From Haladaptatus sp964399275 (lineage in GTDB: Archaea; Halobacteriota; Halobacteria; Halobacteriales; Haladaptataceae), in the NCBI GenBank assembly GCA_964399275.1, contig CAYNQM010000002.1:39558-103557 (forward strand): a DNA stretch of 64,000 nucleotides, given 5' to 3'. The position numbers and the translations under genes are program-made. Positions 31,947 to 40,101 of the stretch are shown piece by piece; the stretch's first letter is position 1; each line of letters opens with the position of its first letter. Under the pieces are notes generated by a model that was not told where the DNA came from, did not search any database, and saw nothing but the letters and a program-made list of their open reading frames with translations.

Positions 31947-33095
31947 ATGCGAATCACCGACTACGAATTGTTCGCTGTCCCACCGCGCTGGCTCTTTCTA
32001 CGCATCGAAACCAGCGACGGACTCGTCGGCTGGGGTGAACCAGTCGTGGAGGGGCGCGTCAAGACGGTTCGCGGTGCAGTCGAGGAACTGATGGACGACT
32101 ACCTGATCGGCGAAAATCCGATGGCCGTCGAAGACCACTGGCAGCGGCTCTACCGGGGCGGTTTCTACCGGGGCGGGCCTGTTTTGATGAGCGCCATCGC
32201 GGGCATCGACCAAGCGCTGTGGGACATCCGCGGAAAATCCTTTGGCGCACCGGTGTACGACCTGCTCGGCGGCCCGGTTCGCGACCGCGTTCGAGTTTAC
32301 CAGTGGGTCGGCGGCGACCGCCCCGCCGGAGTCGCCGATGCCGCCAGCGAAAAGGTCGATGCTGGATTCACGGCGTTGAAGATGAACGCGACGCCCGAAA
32401 TGCGCCGAATCGACACGCCCGCGGCGGTCGATTCGGTCGGTGAGCGGTTGGCGACGGTTCGCGAAGCGGTCGGCCCGGACGTGGACATCGGCGTCGATTT
32501 CCACGGTCGGGTGGCGAAGTCGATGGTGAAACGACTCGTCGACGCGCTCGAACCGCACGACCCGTTTTTCATCGAGGAGCCGGTTCTACCGGAGCACAAC
32601 GAATTTCTGCCCGACCTCGCGGCACACACCTCGATTCCGATTGCGACTGGCGAGCGAATGTACACCCGTTGGGATTTTAAGGAGGTGTTCGAATCGGGCG
32701 CGGTGGATGTGATTCAACCCGACCTCTCGCACGCCGGGGGAATTACGGAAGTGAACAAAATCGCGTCGATGGCCGAAGCCTACGACGTGGCGCTGGCACC
32801 GCACTGCCCGCTCGGCCCGGTAGCGTTGGCGTCCTGCCTGCAAGTGGACGCCTGCGCGCCCAACGCCCTGATTCAGGAACAGAGCCTCGACATTCACTAC
32901 AACGAGGGCGGCGACGTGCTCGACTACCTCGCCGACCCGAGCGTCTTCGACTACGAGGACGGTTACGTCTCGCTACCGGACGAACCGGGATTGGGAGTCG
33001 AACCAGATATTGATGTTCTCCGCGCGCGCGAAGGCCACGACGATTGGCACAATCCCATCTGGCGACACGACGACGGAAGCGTCGCGGAGTGGTAA
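31947..33095 (+). CDS. enolase-superfamily sugar-acid dehydratase (D-galactonate dehydratase-like)
   Basis: 382 residues from the ATG at 31947. Mandelate-racemase/enolase fold: N-terminal capping domain (LVGWGEPVVEGRVKTVRGAV, YRGGPVLMSAIAGIDQALWD), then the barrel with metal ligands in GVDFHGRV (Asp), FFIEEPVLPE (Glu) and ATGERMYTRW (Glu). Catalytic-type residues are His in DFHGR and His in APHCPLGP. These match galactonate/gluconate dehydratases that make 2-keto-3-deoxy sugar acids. Exact substrate not certain. It is followed after 2 bp by an SDR gene, so the two form an operon. Confidence 0.88.
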   Translation: MRITDYELFAVPPRWLFLRIETSDGLVGWGEPVVEGRVKTVRGAVEELMDDYLIGENPMAVEDHWQRLYRGGFYRGGPVLMSAIAGIDQALWDIRGKSFGAPVYDLLGGPVRDRVRVYQWVGGDRPAGVADAASEKVDAGFTALKMNATPEMRRIDTPAAVDSVGERLATVREAVGPDVDIGVDFHGRVAKSMVKRLVDALEPHDPFFIEEPVLPEHNEFLPDLAAHTSIPIATGERMYTRWDFKEVFESGAVDVIQPDLSHAGGITEVNKIASMAEAYDVALAPHCPLGPVALASCLQVDACAPNALIQEQSLDIHYNEGGDVLDYLADPSVFDYEDGYVSLPDEPGLGVEPDIDVLRAREGHDDWHNPIWRHDDGSVAEW

Positions 33096-33097
33096 CG

Positions 33098-33871
33098 ATG
33101 CGGAGATTCGAAAACAGCGTGGCGCTCGTCACGGGTTCGACGCGCGGCATCGGCGCGGAAATTGCCCGCCGACTCGCCAGCGAGGGCGCTTCCGTCGTCG
33201 TCACCGGACGCACGGAAGACGCCGGACGCGAAACGGTCGAACGCATTCGCGAGGACGGCGGCGAGGCGGTGTTCGTTCGCGCGGACATGCGCGACCCGGA
33301 CGACATCACAGCGCTTGTGACCGCAACCGCCGATGAGTACGGCGGACTCGACGTGCTGGTGAACAATGCTGGCGTCGAAACCAACACCGCTGCGGACGAG
33401 GCGACGATGGACGACTGGGAGTTCGTCCTCGAAACCGACTTCCGGGCGTACTGGCTCTGCGCGAAACACGCCGTCGCCGAGATGGACGAGGGAGCCATCG
33501 TCAACGTCTCCTCGAATCACGCGTTCCTGACGATGCCGGAGATGTTCCCCTACAACGCGGTGAAGGCGGGTATCAACGGGATGACGCGCGGGATGGCGCT
33601 CGACTTCGGTCCCGACGTTCGCGTCAACACGGTCAATCCGGGGTGGGTCGCCATCGACCGCACGACCGAGGAGATGGACGAGGAGTACCGCGAACACCTC
33701 CAATCGATTCATCCGGTCGGTCGGCTCGGGACGCCGAAGGATATCGCGGGCGTCGTCGCCTTCCTCGTCAGCGACGACGCGGCATTCGTCACGGGTGCCC
33801 ACCTCACCGCGGACGGCGGGCGGAGCATCGTGATGCAGGACGACACCCTCCCGTCATACCGCTCCGACTAA
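33098..33871 (+). CDS. short-chain dehydrogenase/reductase (SDR)
   Basis: 257 residues from the ATG at 33098, directly after the dehydratase stop. Classical SDR: cofactor loop TGSTRGIG near residue 12, NNAG near 87, catalytic Ser in VNVSSNHAF, and Tyr/Lys in YNAVK. The C-terminus has VGRLGTPKDIAGVVAFLVSD and GAHLTADGG. Arg at the end of strand 2 (TGRTED) is compatible with NADP. It probably oxidises or reduces a sugar or sugar acid together with the upstream dehydratase (inference). Confidence 0.92.
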   Translation: MRRFENSVALVTGSTRGIGAEIARRLASEGASVVVTGRTEDAGRETVERIREDGGEAVFVRADMRDPDDITALVTATADEYGGLDVLVNNAGVETNTAADEATMDDWEFVLETDFRAYWLCAKHAVAEMDEGAIVNVSSNHAFLTMPEMFPYNAVKAGINGMTRGMALDFGPDVRVNTVNPGWVAIDRTTEEMDEEYREHLQSIHPVGRLGTPKDIAGVVAFLVSDDAAFVTGAHLTADGGRSIVMQDDTLPSYRSD

Positions 33872-33958
33872 CAGGCAGCACGTATTTTCGGTGGTGTTGG
33901 CCCTGAATTCGACACAGGTTACGTATAACAAAACGACCAGAGGTCGCCATCGGAATCG

Positions 33959-35416
33959 ATGGCACTTGGTGGTCGGGTTTCCGGGAGAACGGTATCGTTG
34001 TTGGTGGTGTGTCTGCTGGTTGCGAGTGCGCTGGCGCCACCCGCAACGGCGCAGTCGGAGGGAGAACCGCCGGGCGTCTCGATTTCTGTCGAACGAACTG
34101 CCGACGATTCCAGTACAGTGCGGTATCGCCTCGTCTTCGACAATCCACGGGAGATGCAGTCGTTGTGGCTCATCAACTACACCGGAAACGTGGTGTCATC
34201 GGACGGGTTCGTCACGGGCAAAACGAAGGACGGCGAGCACGCCGTTCGGTGGGACGGGGAAACCGAGTCGCCATCTGTGACGGTCGTTGCGGACGCGAAC
34301 GCCGGACAAAGTCGGGAGTTCGCCGCCGCCGACGAGTGGGTTCTTGCGCCGACGCCGCAACTTTCGGTCGCGTGGTTGCCGAAGGGGGCCGACGAGTGGC
34401 AGTATCGACACCCGTTACAGGACGACTCCGACGATGCGAACGTCGAGTTCGCCAGTTCCGGCGTTCTCGGGTCGGCGTTCACCTACGTCGGGAAGTACGA
34501 GGAGCGGACTCACCGAACGGACGGTCAACAGTTTCGGATGATTGTCGCCGAAGGAGCATCCCCCGGTAACTCGCCCGCCGAAATTTTCGAGTCGCTCGGA
34601 ACGGCGAGCAAGCGACTGCCGGGCGAATCACCGGACGAAGTCCTCGCGTTCGTCCTGCCAGATCCCAGTTGGCGCGGCGGCTACGCCTCACCGAAACACG
34701 ACGAACTCTGGGTACACGAGGACGCGACCCTCTCCGACCCGCAAAACCTCTGGATTCACGAGTACGTCCACACCCGCCAGTCGTTCGAACTCGGCGACCG
34801 CATGACGTGGTTCCGCGAAGCCAGCGCCGCCTACCTCGCCTCCGACCTGACGATGGAGCAAGGTCGAACCTCCCAGTCCGCAGTCGAGCAGACGTTCACT
34901 GCGAAGGGGTTCGACGAATCGGTGCTCTCGAAGTCGAATACGTGGACGAGTCAGGAAGTTCCCTACTACCGCGGAGCGGGCGTGCTCTGGGGGCTGGACG
35001 CGAAGATTCAGAAAGCAACTGATGGAAAGCGAAGCCTGCTCGACGTGTTCGACCGTATGAACGGCCACGACGGGACGGTGACTTACGCCGACTTCAAAAC
35101 CATCGTCTCGGAGATTGCGGGACAGTCGATGAATCCGTGGCTCGACCGTCACGTCACCACCTCGGCGTCCCCCGACGTTCAGCAGTTCGGAGACGGAATC
35201 GACAGAAATTCGAACGCCGGAGGGGGAGGCGACTCCACTGGCGGAAAGGCGTCCGGCGGGAGCGGCGCGGGCATTGCTCAGCCGCCAGCGATGACCGGCG
35301 ACCTCTCTTCGACGCTGGTGTTGTGGGGTGGGCTCGCACTCATCGGAGTGGTGTTCGGGCTGACGTTTGCGCAGTACGTGTCCGGGTTGACGGGACGGTT
35401 CCGAGACGAGGAGTAA
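33959..35416 (+). CDS. exported membrane-anchored gluzincin-like metallopeptidase
   Basis: 485 residues. Signal peptide at 1-32 (LLVVCLLVASALAPPATA), an extracellular beta-rich domain, and the zinc site HEYVH near residue 264 followed by WFREASAAYLASDL, giving the H-E-x-x-H ... E arrangement of M1-like gluzincins. The C-terminal region has a Gly/Ser-rich linker (GGGGDSTGGKASGGSG), then one membrane helix near 455-477 and a short charged tail. The catalytic domain should face outside. Substrate unknown; no operon partner. Confidence 0.85.
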   Translation: MALGGRVSGRTVSLLVVCLLVASALAPPATAQSEGEPPGVSISVERTADDSSTVRYRLVFDNPREMQSLWLINYTGNVVSSDGFVTGKTKDGEHAVRWDGETESPSVTVVADANAGQSREFAAADEWVLAPTPQLSVAWLPKGADEWQYRHPLQDDSDDANVEFASSGVLGSAFTYVGKYEERTHRTDGQQFRMIVAEGASPGNSPAEIFESLGTASKRLPGESPDEVLAFVLPDPSWRGGYASPKHDELWVHEDATLSDPQNLWIHEYVHTRQSFELGDRMTWFREASAAYLASDLTMEQGRTSQSAVEQTFTAKGFDESVLSKSNTWTSQEVPYYRGAGVLWGLDAKIQKATDGKRSLLDVFDRMNGHDGTVTYADFKTIVSEIAGQSMNPWLDRHVTTSASPDVQQFGDGIDRNSNAGGGGDSTGGKASGGSGAGIAQPPAMTGDLSSTLVLWGGLALIGVVFGLTFAQYVSGLTGRFRDEE

Positions 35417-35447
35417 GCAGCGACGAACCGCCGACCGCACTGCGCAA

Positions 35448-35648
35448 TCAGTGAAACGGCGTCGTCTTCAGCATCGCCGCGACGCCAGCCAGCAGTGCCG
35501 CGACGACTTTCAGCCATACCTTGATGGCATCGCCCCAGAGCTTCGTCACCTCTCCGAGCAGACGCCAGCGTTCCAGTCGCTCGACGCGCGATACGTCTCT
35601 CGAATCGTTTGACGGGCGCTCGCCCGTCGTCTCTTCGCAGTGTTTCAT
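35448..35648 (-). CDS. small single-helix membrane protein (66 aa)
   Basis: MKHCEETTGERPSNDSRDVS opens a 66-residue protein with an amphipathic middle (ERLERWRLLGEVTKLWGDAI) and a C-terminal hydrophobic helix (WLKVVAALLAGVAAML). A TATA-like TTTTTATAACC sits about 75 nt upstream on the minus strand. No family recognised. Real-gene status rests on composition and promoter. Confidence 0.5.
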   Translation of the reverse strand: MKHCEETTGERPSNDSRDVSRVERLERWRLLGEVTKLWGDAIKVWLKVVAALLAGVAAMLKTTPFH

Positions 35649-35812
35649 GGTAGTGGGCGGCGACAAGAAGGTCGTTGTTGGAGGGCGAATCTCCTTATCG
35701 CACCTTTGTTTCTTCACGTGGTTATAAAAACTATTCTCTAACCCGTAGTGAAAGTGGTTCGAAAAACTGTAATCTGTCGAAAAGTTGCGGAATACTGTGG
35801 AGAATATGAAAA

Positions 35813-35965
35813 TTACTCGTGGTCGTTCAGTTGTTGGACAGAGAGGTTCGGTATGCGCCCAAAATCGCGATTCATCCGCTCTCGTGATCCCACGACACCG
35901 GCCACGAACACGTCGTCCCAGTTGGCAAACACACCGAATCCTTTCATTACGTCTTCGTCGCTCAT
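35813..35965 (-). CDS. small hypothetical protein (50 aa)
   Basis: An intact 50-codon frame from the ATG at 35965 (MSDEDVMKGFGVFANWDDVF) to TAA. It is acidic, with a compact hydrophobic middle (FVAGVV) and a C-terminus ending LNDHE. It lies just upstream of the leftward small membrane protein and downstream of nadE on the same strand. No family recognised. It is supported only by haloarchaea-like composition. Confidence 0.45.
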   Translation of the reverse strand: MSDEDVMKGFGVFANWDDVFVAGVVGSRERMNRDFGRIPNLSVQQLNDHE

Positions 35966-36010
35966 GGTTGCCGGTTCGAATCGACACGTAGACGAATTTC
36001 GGTGCCAGCG

Positions 36011-37678
36011 TTAATCGGGTAGGACGCTTCCGTACTCCGCCACCAGCGGATACCGCCAGCCGACGCCGAACGCTTTCGGGGAGACCTTCAGCACGGGCGG
36101 AGCCTGAAATCGTTTGTACTCCGAGCGGTGGAGCATCGAGAGCACTCGGCGCACCGTCTCGGAGTCGTGCCCGGATTCGACCAGTTCGTCGGCAGTCAGT
36201 CCTTCATCGACGTAGCCCGCCAGAATCGAGTCGAGCACTTCGTAGGGCGGTAAGTCGTCCTCGTCGGTTTGGTCGGCCCGGAGTTCGGCGGACGGTGGCT
36301 TCTCGATGATTCGTTCGGGGATGGTCTCGCCGTCCTCGTTCAGATACTCTGCGAGGTCGTAGACGAGCGTCTTCGGGCAGTCCGCGAGCGGCGCGAGCGC
36401 GCCGCACATGTCCCCGTAGAGGGTGGTGTAGCCAACTGCGAACTCGCTCCGATTGCCGGTCGCGAGGAGAAGTCTGCCCTGTTCATTGGCGATGGCCATC
36501 AACGTCGTTCCCCGGATTCTCGCTTGCACGTTCTCCTCGGTGACGCCCGGTTCGGCGTCGAGGATGGGGGTCAGTTCCGCCTCGAACGACTCGAAGGTCT
36601 CCTCGATGGGAACGTCGAGGAAATCGATGTCGAAGTTGTCGGCGAGTTCGCGGGCGTCAATCTCGCTCGCCTCGCTGGTGTATCGCGTTCCCATGGCGAC
36701 GCCGAGGACGTTCTCAGAGCCGAGCGCATCAACGGCGAGTGCCGTCGTGACGGACGAGTCGATACCGCCCGATAGACCGACGACGACCTGTTCGAAGCCG
36801 GATTTGTGGACGTAGTCTCGAATTCCGAGCACGAGCGCATCCCGAATTTCGGGCGGCCCTTCCGCCGGTTCATCGGCGACGTCGTACTCGGTTGGCGAGT
36901 CAGCGTCGAGTGGCACGTCGTAGACCGCGAAATCCTCCTCGAAGGCGGCGAGTCGGCAGGCTATCGTCCCGTCGGGAGCGACGACGAACGACCGCCCGTC
37001 GAAGACGAGTTCGTCGTTCGCGCCGACCTGATTCACGAAGACGAGCCACTTGCCGTGGTCGGTGGCGTGCGAGCTAAACAGTCGTTCTCGAAACGCACCC
37101 TTCCCGGCGTAGAAGGGACTCGCCGAGCAGTTCACGAGCAGGTTGGCACCCGCCGTCACGAGGTCTTCGATGGGGTCGTCGTCGTATCGCGGTCGCTCCC
37201 ACACGTCGGGTTCGTTCCACGCATCTTCGCAGATGCTCACGCCGAGGTCGGTGGTGGAATTCAGCGCGTGAACTGGCTGGTAGTCGGCGGCCTCGAAGTA
37301 GCGCTCCTCGTCGAACACGTCGTAGGTCGGCAGGAGTCGCTTTTCGGTTCGTCCGATGACTTTGCCGTCGCGGCAGACTGCGACCGCGTTTCGGACGCTC
37401 CTGCCGAACTCGTCGGGATTGCGGGCGACGAACCCGACGACGACAGTGATGTCCGTTGCCTCCTCGGCGATTCGGTCGAGTGCGGCGAGTTGGTCGTCCA
37501 CGAACGAATCACGTCTGACGAGGTCATGCGGGGGATAGCCGACGAGCGCGAGTTCGGGGAACACCACGAGGTCGGCGTCCGCTTCGCGTGCGCGCCGAAC
37601 CGCCGACCGGATTTTTTCGGCGTTGCGTGCGTCCCCGACGGTGTAGTTCTGCTGCGCGAGTGCGACCCGGATGGTCAT
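36011..37678 (-). CDS. nadE: NAD synthetase, glutamine-dependent type (nitrilase + NadE fusion)
   Basis: 555 residues from the ATG at 37678 (MTIRVALAQQNYTVGDARNA). The N-terminal nitrilase/glutaminase domain carries the Glu-Lys-Cys triad in FPELALVGYPPHD, RTEKRLLPTYDVFDE and GVSICEDAWNEPDVW. The C-terminal synthetase domain has the PP-loop GLSGGIDSS, GTRYTSEASEIDARELADNF and ATGNRSEFAVGYTTLYGDMC. It makes NAD from deamido-NAD using ammonia from glutamine. The fused form is longer than the ammonia-only NadE also found in archaea. Confidence 0.94.
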   Translation of the reverse strand: MTIRVALAQQNYTVGDARNAEKIRSAVRRAREADADLVVFPELALVGYPPHDLVRRDSFVDDQLAALDRIAEEATDITVVVGFVARNPDEFGRSVRNAVAVCRDGKVIGRTEKRLLPTYDVFDEERYFEAADYQPVHALNSTTDLGVSICEDAWNEPDVWERPRYDDDPIEDLVTAGANLLVNCSASPFYAGKGAFRERLFSSHATDHGKWLVFVNQVGANDELVFDGRSFVVAPDGTIACRLAAFEEDFAVYDVPLDADSPTEYDVADEPAEGPPEIRDALVLGIRDYVHKSGFEQVVVGLSGGIDSSVTTALAVDALGSENVLGVAMGTRYTSEASEIDARELADNFDIDFLDVPIEETFESFEAELTPILDAEPGVTEENVQARIRGTTLMAIANEQGRLLLATGNRSEFAVGYTTLYGDMCGALAPLADCPKTLVYDLAEYLNEDGETIPERIIEKPPSAELRADQTDEDDLPPYEVLDSILAGYVDEGLTADELVESGHDSETVRRVLSMLHRSEYKRFQAPPVLKVSPKAFGVGWRYPLVAEYGSVLPD

Positions 37679-37764
37679 CGGGGAAAGTACGTGGCGAACG
37701 GGAATCAAATGTGGTGTGTCAACATGGCAATCAAACATATGTGTCGCCGGGTCGTCTTCGTGCT

Positions 37765-37989
37765 ATGCTCCGACTGCTGGTGGCCGCTTTCGGACTGCTA
37801 GAGGCACTGTTTCCGCGGCAGGTAATCGATATCGGGACGCGACTGAGCTACGAACATCCCGACGAGTTCGAACCGAAACCGTGGGTCATCACCGCCGCGC
37901 GAATCGAGGGTGTCCTCATTTTTCTCGCCGTCGTCTCGAACGTCGTGCGCCGCAGAGCGACTCAATCCTCGGACGTGACGGAGATGTAG
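37765..37989 (+). CDS. small membrane protein (74 aa)
   Basis: MLRLLVAAFGLLEALFPRQV gives an N-terminal hydrophobic segment. EHPDEFEPKPWVITAARIEG follows, then a second hydrophobic segment (VLIFLAVVSNVV) and a basic end. It is divergent from nadE by 86 bp and upstream of the PH-domain protein. No function recognised; it resembles short haloarchaeal membrane proteins. Confidence 0.65.
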   Translation: MLRLLVAAFGLLEALFPRQVIDIGTRLSYEHPDEFEPKPWVITAARIEGVLIFLAVVSNVVRRRATQSSDVTEM

Positions 37990-38078
37990 CACGGTTTCGT
38001 CGGTTTTCTACCGCTTCCGATGTTTCAGCGAGCTTTCGACAAACTGTAAGGCGTTCGCCCGTCACGTTGTAGGATACG

Positions 38079-38576
38079 ATGGCGAAAAATTTCGACGCGC
38101 AGTGGCTTCACCTCACGCCGGACGAAGAGGTGCTCTGGAGAGGCCATCAGAGCGCGTATCGCGTCGTTCCAGTCGTGGCGGTCGGTATCTTGCTCATCCT
38201 ACTCGGTGCGGGATTGGCGGGTCAGGACTTTCTCGATCCGGCGCGATGGCTCGCACTCGTTCTCGTTCCAATCGGGTTCGCCGTCGCGATTCCGCCGTTT
38301 CTGCGCTGGCGAAGCGAGTGGTACGTTCTTACGACCGAGGAGGTATATCACAAAAATGGCATTCTCTCACAGAATGTCACACAGGTTCGTCTCGACAGAG
38401 TACAGAACACCGCCTGCTCGCAGTCGCTCGTGGAGCGCATTTTCGACTACGGTGACGTGACGATTCACACCGCCGGGACCGGCACCATCGACCTCGTCTT
38501 CGAGAACGTTTCCAACCCTCAAGATGTAAATTCATTGTTGACTCAACAGTTAGATAGGGTTTCGAGAAAATGGTAA
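38079..38576 (+). CDS. membrane protein with bacterial PH (DUF304-type) domain
   Basis: 165 residues. The start HLTPDEEVLWRGHQSAYRVV is typical of DUF304 proteins. Two membrane helices (about 29-47 and 56-72) are followed by the PH-like domain RSEWYVLTTEEVYHKNGILS, VTQVRLDRVQNTACSQSLVE, FDYGDVTIHTAGTGTIDLVF and a final helix. Such proteins are membrane-associated; their role is poorly known. Confidence 0.88.
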   Translation: MAKNFDAQWLHLTPDEEVLWRGHQSAYRVVPVVAVGILLILLGAGLAGQDFLDPARWLALVLVPIGFAVAIPPFLRWRSEWYVLTTEEVYHKNGILSQNVTQVRLDRVQNTACSQSLVERIFDYGDVTIHTAGTGTIDLVFENVSNPQDVNSLLTQQLDRVSRKW

Positions 38577-38712
38577 CTTTCAGGGTATTGATTTGCGGGA
38601 TACAGCCCTTAAAACTGCCCAAAAAAGGGTTTGAAACGGTCTGAAACTATGTACGACGAGTTTCTGTCTTTATTACCCCCCGGTGGGATGGCCGAACTGA
38701 GGAAAGCGAAAT

Positions 38713-39078
38713 ATGAGCCAAACTGACAGCGCCCCTCTCTGGACTGGACCACGAGAATTTGAAGCCTCGTTGAAAAATCTCCTCGCTGCCGCAGGCCGCG
38801 GGAACGTCACGTTCGACCGCTCGTGGACATTTCGAAACGATGATAAAACTCCCGACTTCATGGTCGAAGTGACACGTCTCGTCGGCGATTCCGATACGAT
38901 GCAAACCTGTGGCAAGCACGTCCCGAAAATGAACGTAGACGAGTTCGAGACGAAGCTATCGACCCTCCTCCACGACGCGTATCGAGCGAACGTCGGATTC
39001 GATCGTGCGTGGACGTTCCGCTGTGCCGACGGTACCGACCTGATGGTCGAGATTACGCGTCTCGCCAAACTAGACTAA
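38713..39078 (+). CDS. haloarchaeal two-repeat protein (SWTFR/MVEITRLA repeats), paralogue
   Basis: 121 residues, same two-repeat plan as the protein at 17558. Repeat 1: EFEASLKNLLAAAGRG, DRSWTFRNDDKTP, FMVEVTRLVG. Repeat 2: EFETKLSTLLHDAYRA, DRAWTFRCADGTD, LMVEITRLAK. The linker between repeats is short and contains a Cys-His pair. The promoter has TTTATTACCC about 45 nt upstream and the motif GTTTGAAACGGTCTG at 38629, shared with the control region before 17558. Function unknown. Confidence 0.8.
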   Translation: MSQTDSAPLWTGPREFEASLKNLLAAAGRGNVTFDRSWTFRNDDKTPDFMVEVTRLVGDSDTMQTCGKHVPKMNVDEFETKLSTLLHDAYRANVGFDRAWTFRCADGTDLMVEITRLAKLD

Positions 39079-39143
39079 CGCCCTCCCCCCGTGGCTCACG
39101 CGACCGCTCTGATTTCTCTTCGGCGTCGGTTCGAAACGCCAAC

Positions 39144-39440
39144 TTACGTCAGTTCGACGTCCTGTAGTTCGCCGAGCGGCTGTCGCTCCTCTGCAACGGG
39201 CTTGAGTCGGTCTACCTGCGGATCGAGCCACCCACGAGTCCAGTGGGTCTCGACGCGGAGGAAGTCGCCTGCGAACGTCTCCAACAGGAGCGTGAACCGG
39301 TCGTCGGTTCGGTCGATATCGTGAACGTGGCAATCGATAGCGGTGTCATTGACGGTAATGCGGAGAGAGTCTTCGATGTTGAGGCCGACGAACGTATCGA
39401 CCAAGTCGGAAACCTTGTGGCGGCTTTCCGTCGTGCTCAT
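39144..39440 (-). CDS. hypothetical haloarchaeal protein (98 aa)
   Basis: 98 residues: MSTTESRHKVSDLVDTFVGL, then NDTAIDCHVHDIDRTDDRFT, a beta-rich small domain without signal or membrane helix. It ends in a Glu/Leu-rich tail. Not recognised as a named family; composition and length suggest a real cytoplasmic protein. Confidence 0.65.
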   Translation of the reverse strand: MSTTESRHKVSDLVDTFVGLNIEDSLRITVNDTAIDCHVHDIDRTDDRFTLLLETFAGDFLRVETHWTRGWLDPQVDRLKPVAEERQPLGELQDVELT

Positions 39441-39681
39441 AATACACCGTTATCCCCGAACCGTAAAAAGGGGGAATACGGTTTCACACTGTTCTATTCC
39501 ATACTCGACAGCTAATATACCGGTTCAGTCGTGCGATTTCATCTATTTCATGTCTGATTGACTTCCATATACCACACCCCATATAAAAGGTGGGAGAACG
39601 AAGGCTAACCTCTTTGACCCTGTCTTCGAAATGATAGGTCGAGATGGTTCGGGACTGCTCCGACGCAAACGAGGTTCGACT

Positions 39682-40050
39682 ATGAGACAGGTTGCCAGTC
39701 ACGTCGTTCGAGAAGCCGATGGGTTTTACGACGGTATTCCGGTTCGTATCGAGGAGTTCCAACTCCAACACAACGTCTACGGTGGTATCGAGTGGTCGGA
39801 CAGGGACGAAACCGTCGTCTGTCGGCGAGTCGGTGAGCAGTGGCAAGCAATTGCCGAGCGCGACGGATTGACGCGAACTCTGCTCGCAGGACTCGGTTCC
39901 CGGAACCACGCGCTGTGGTTGGCGCGTGAATACATGGAATTCGGGCGGACGTACGAGTCCCGAGACATGTGGGAAGAACTCCCCTCCCGCGAGCAGTCGG
40001 ATCCTTTCCGCGATCTTCTTTCGGATCGCCGCGAGGCTTCGCGACTGTAG
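39682..40050 (+). CDS. hypothetical protein (122 aa)
   Basis: From the ATG at 39682: MRQVASHVVREADGFYDGIP, then WSDRDETVVCRRVGEQWQAI and HALWLAREYMEFGRTYESRD. It has no signal or membrane helix and no recognised domain. An in-frame ATG at 39631 lies about 50 nt after a good TATA box (CATATAAAAGG near 39580), so the start could be there, giving 139 residues. Confidence 0.65.
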   Translation: MRQVASHVVREADGFYDGIPVRIEEFQLQHNVYGGIEWSDRDETVVCRRVGEQWQAIAERDGLTRTLLAGLGSRNHALWLAREYMEFGRTYESRDMWEELPSREQSDPFRDLLSDRREASRL

Positions 40051-40101
40051 TCCGGAGTTAGCCCGTGAATAATTATACTGCTTCTAGCGGAACATACATT
40101 C

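Noticed and set aside
35965..36000. GGTTCGAATC resembling a tRNA T-loop
   Set aside because: The flanking bases do not form a T-stem and no acceptor or anticodon arm can be folded around it.
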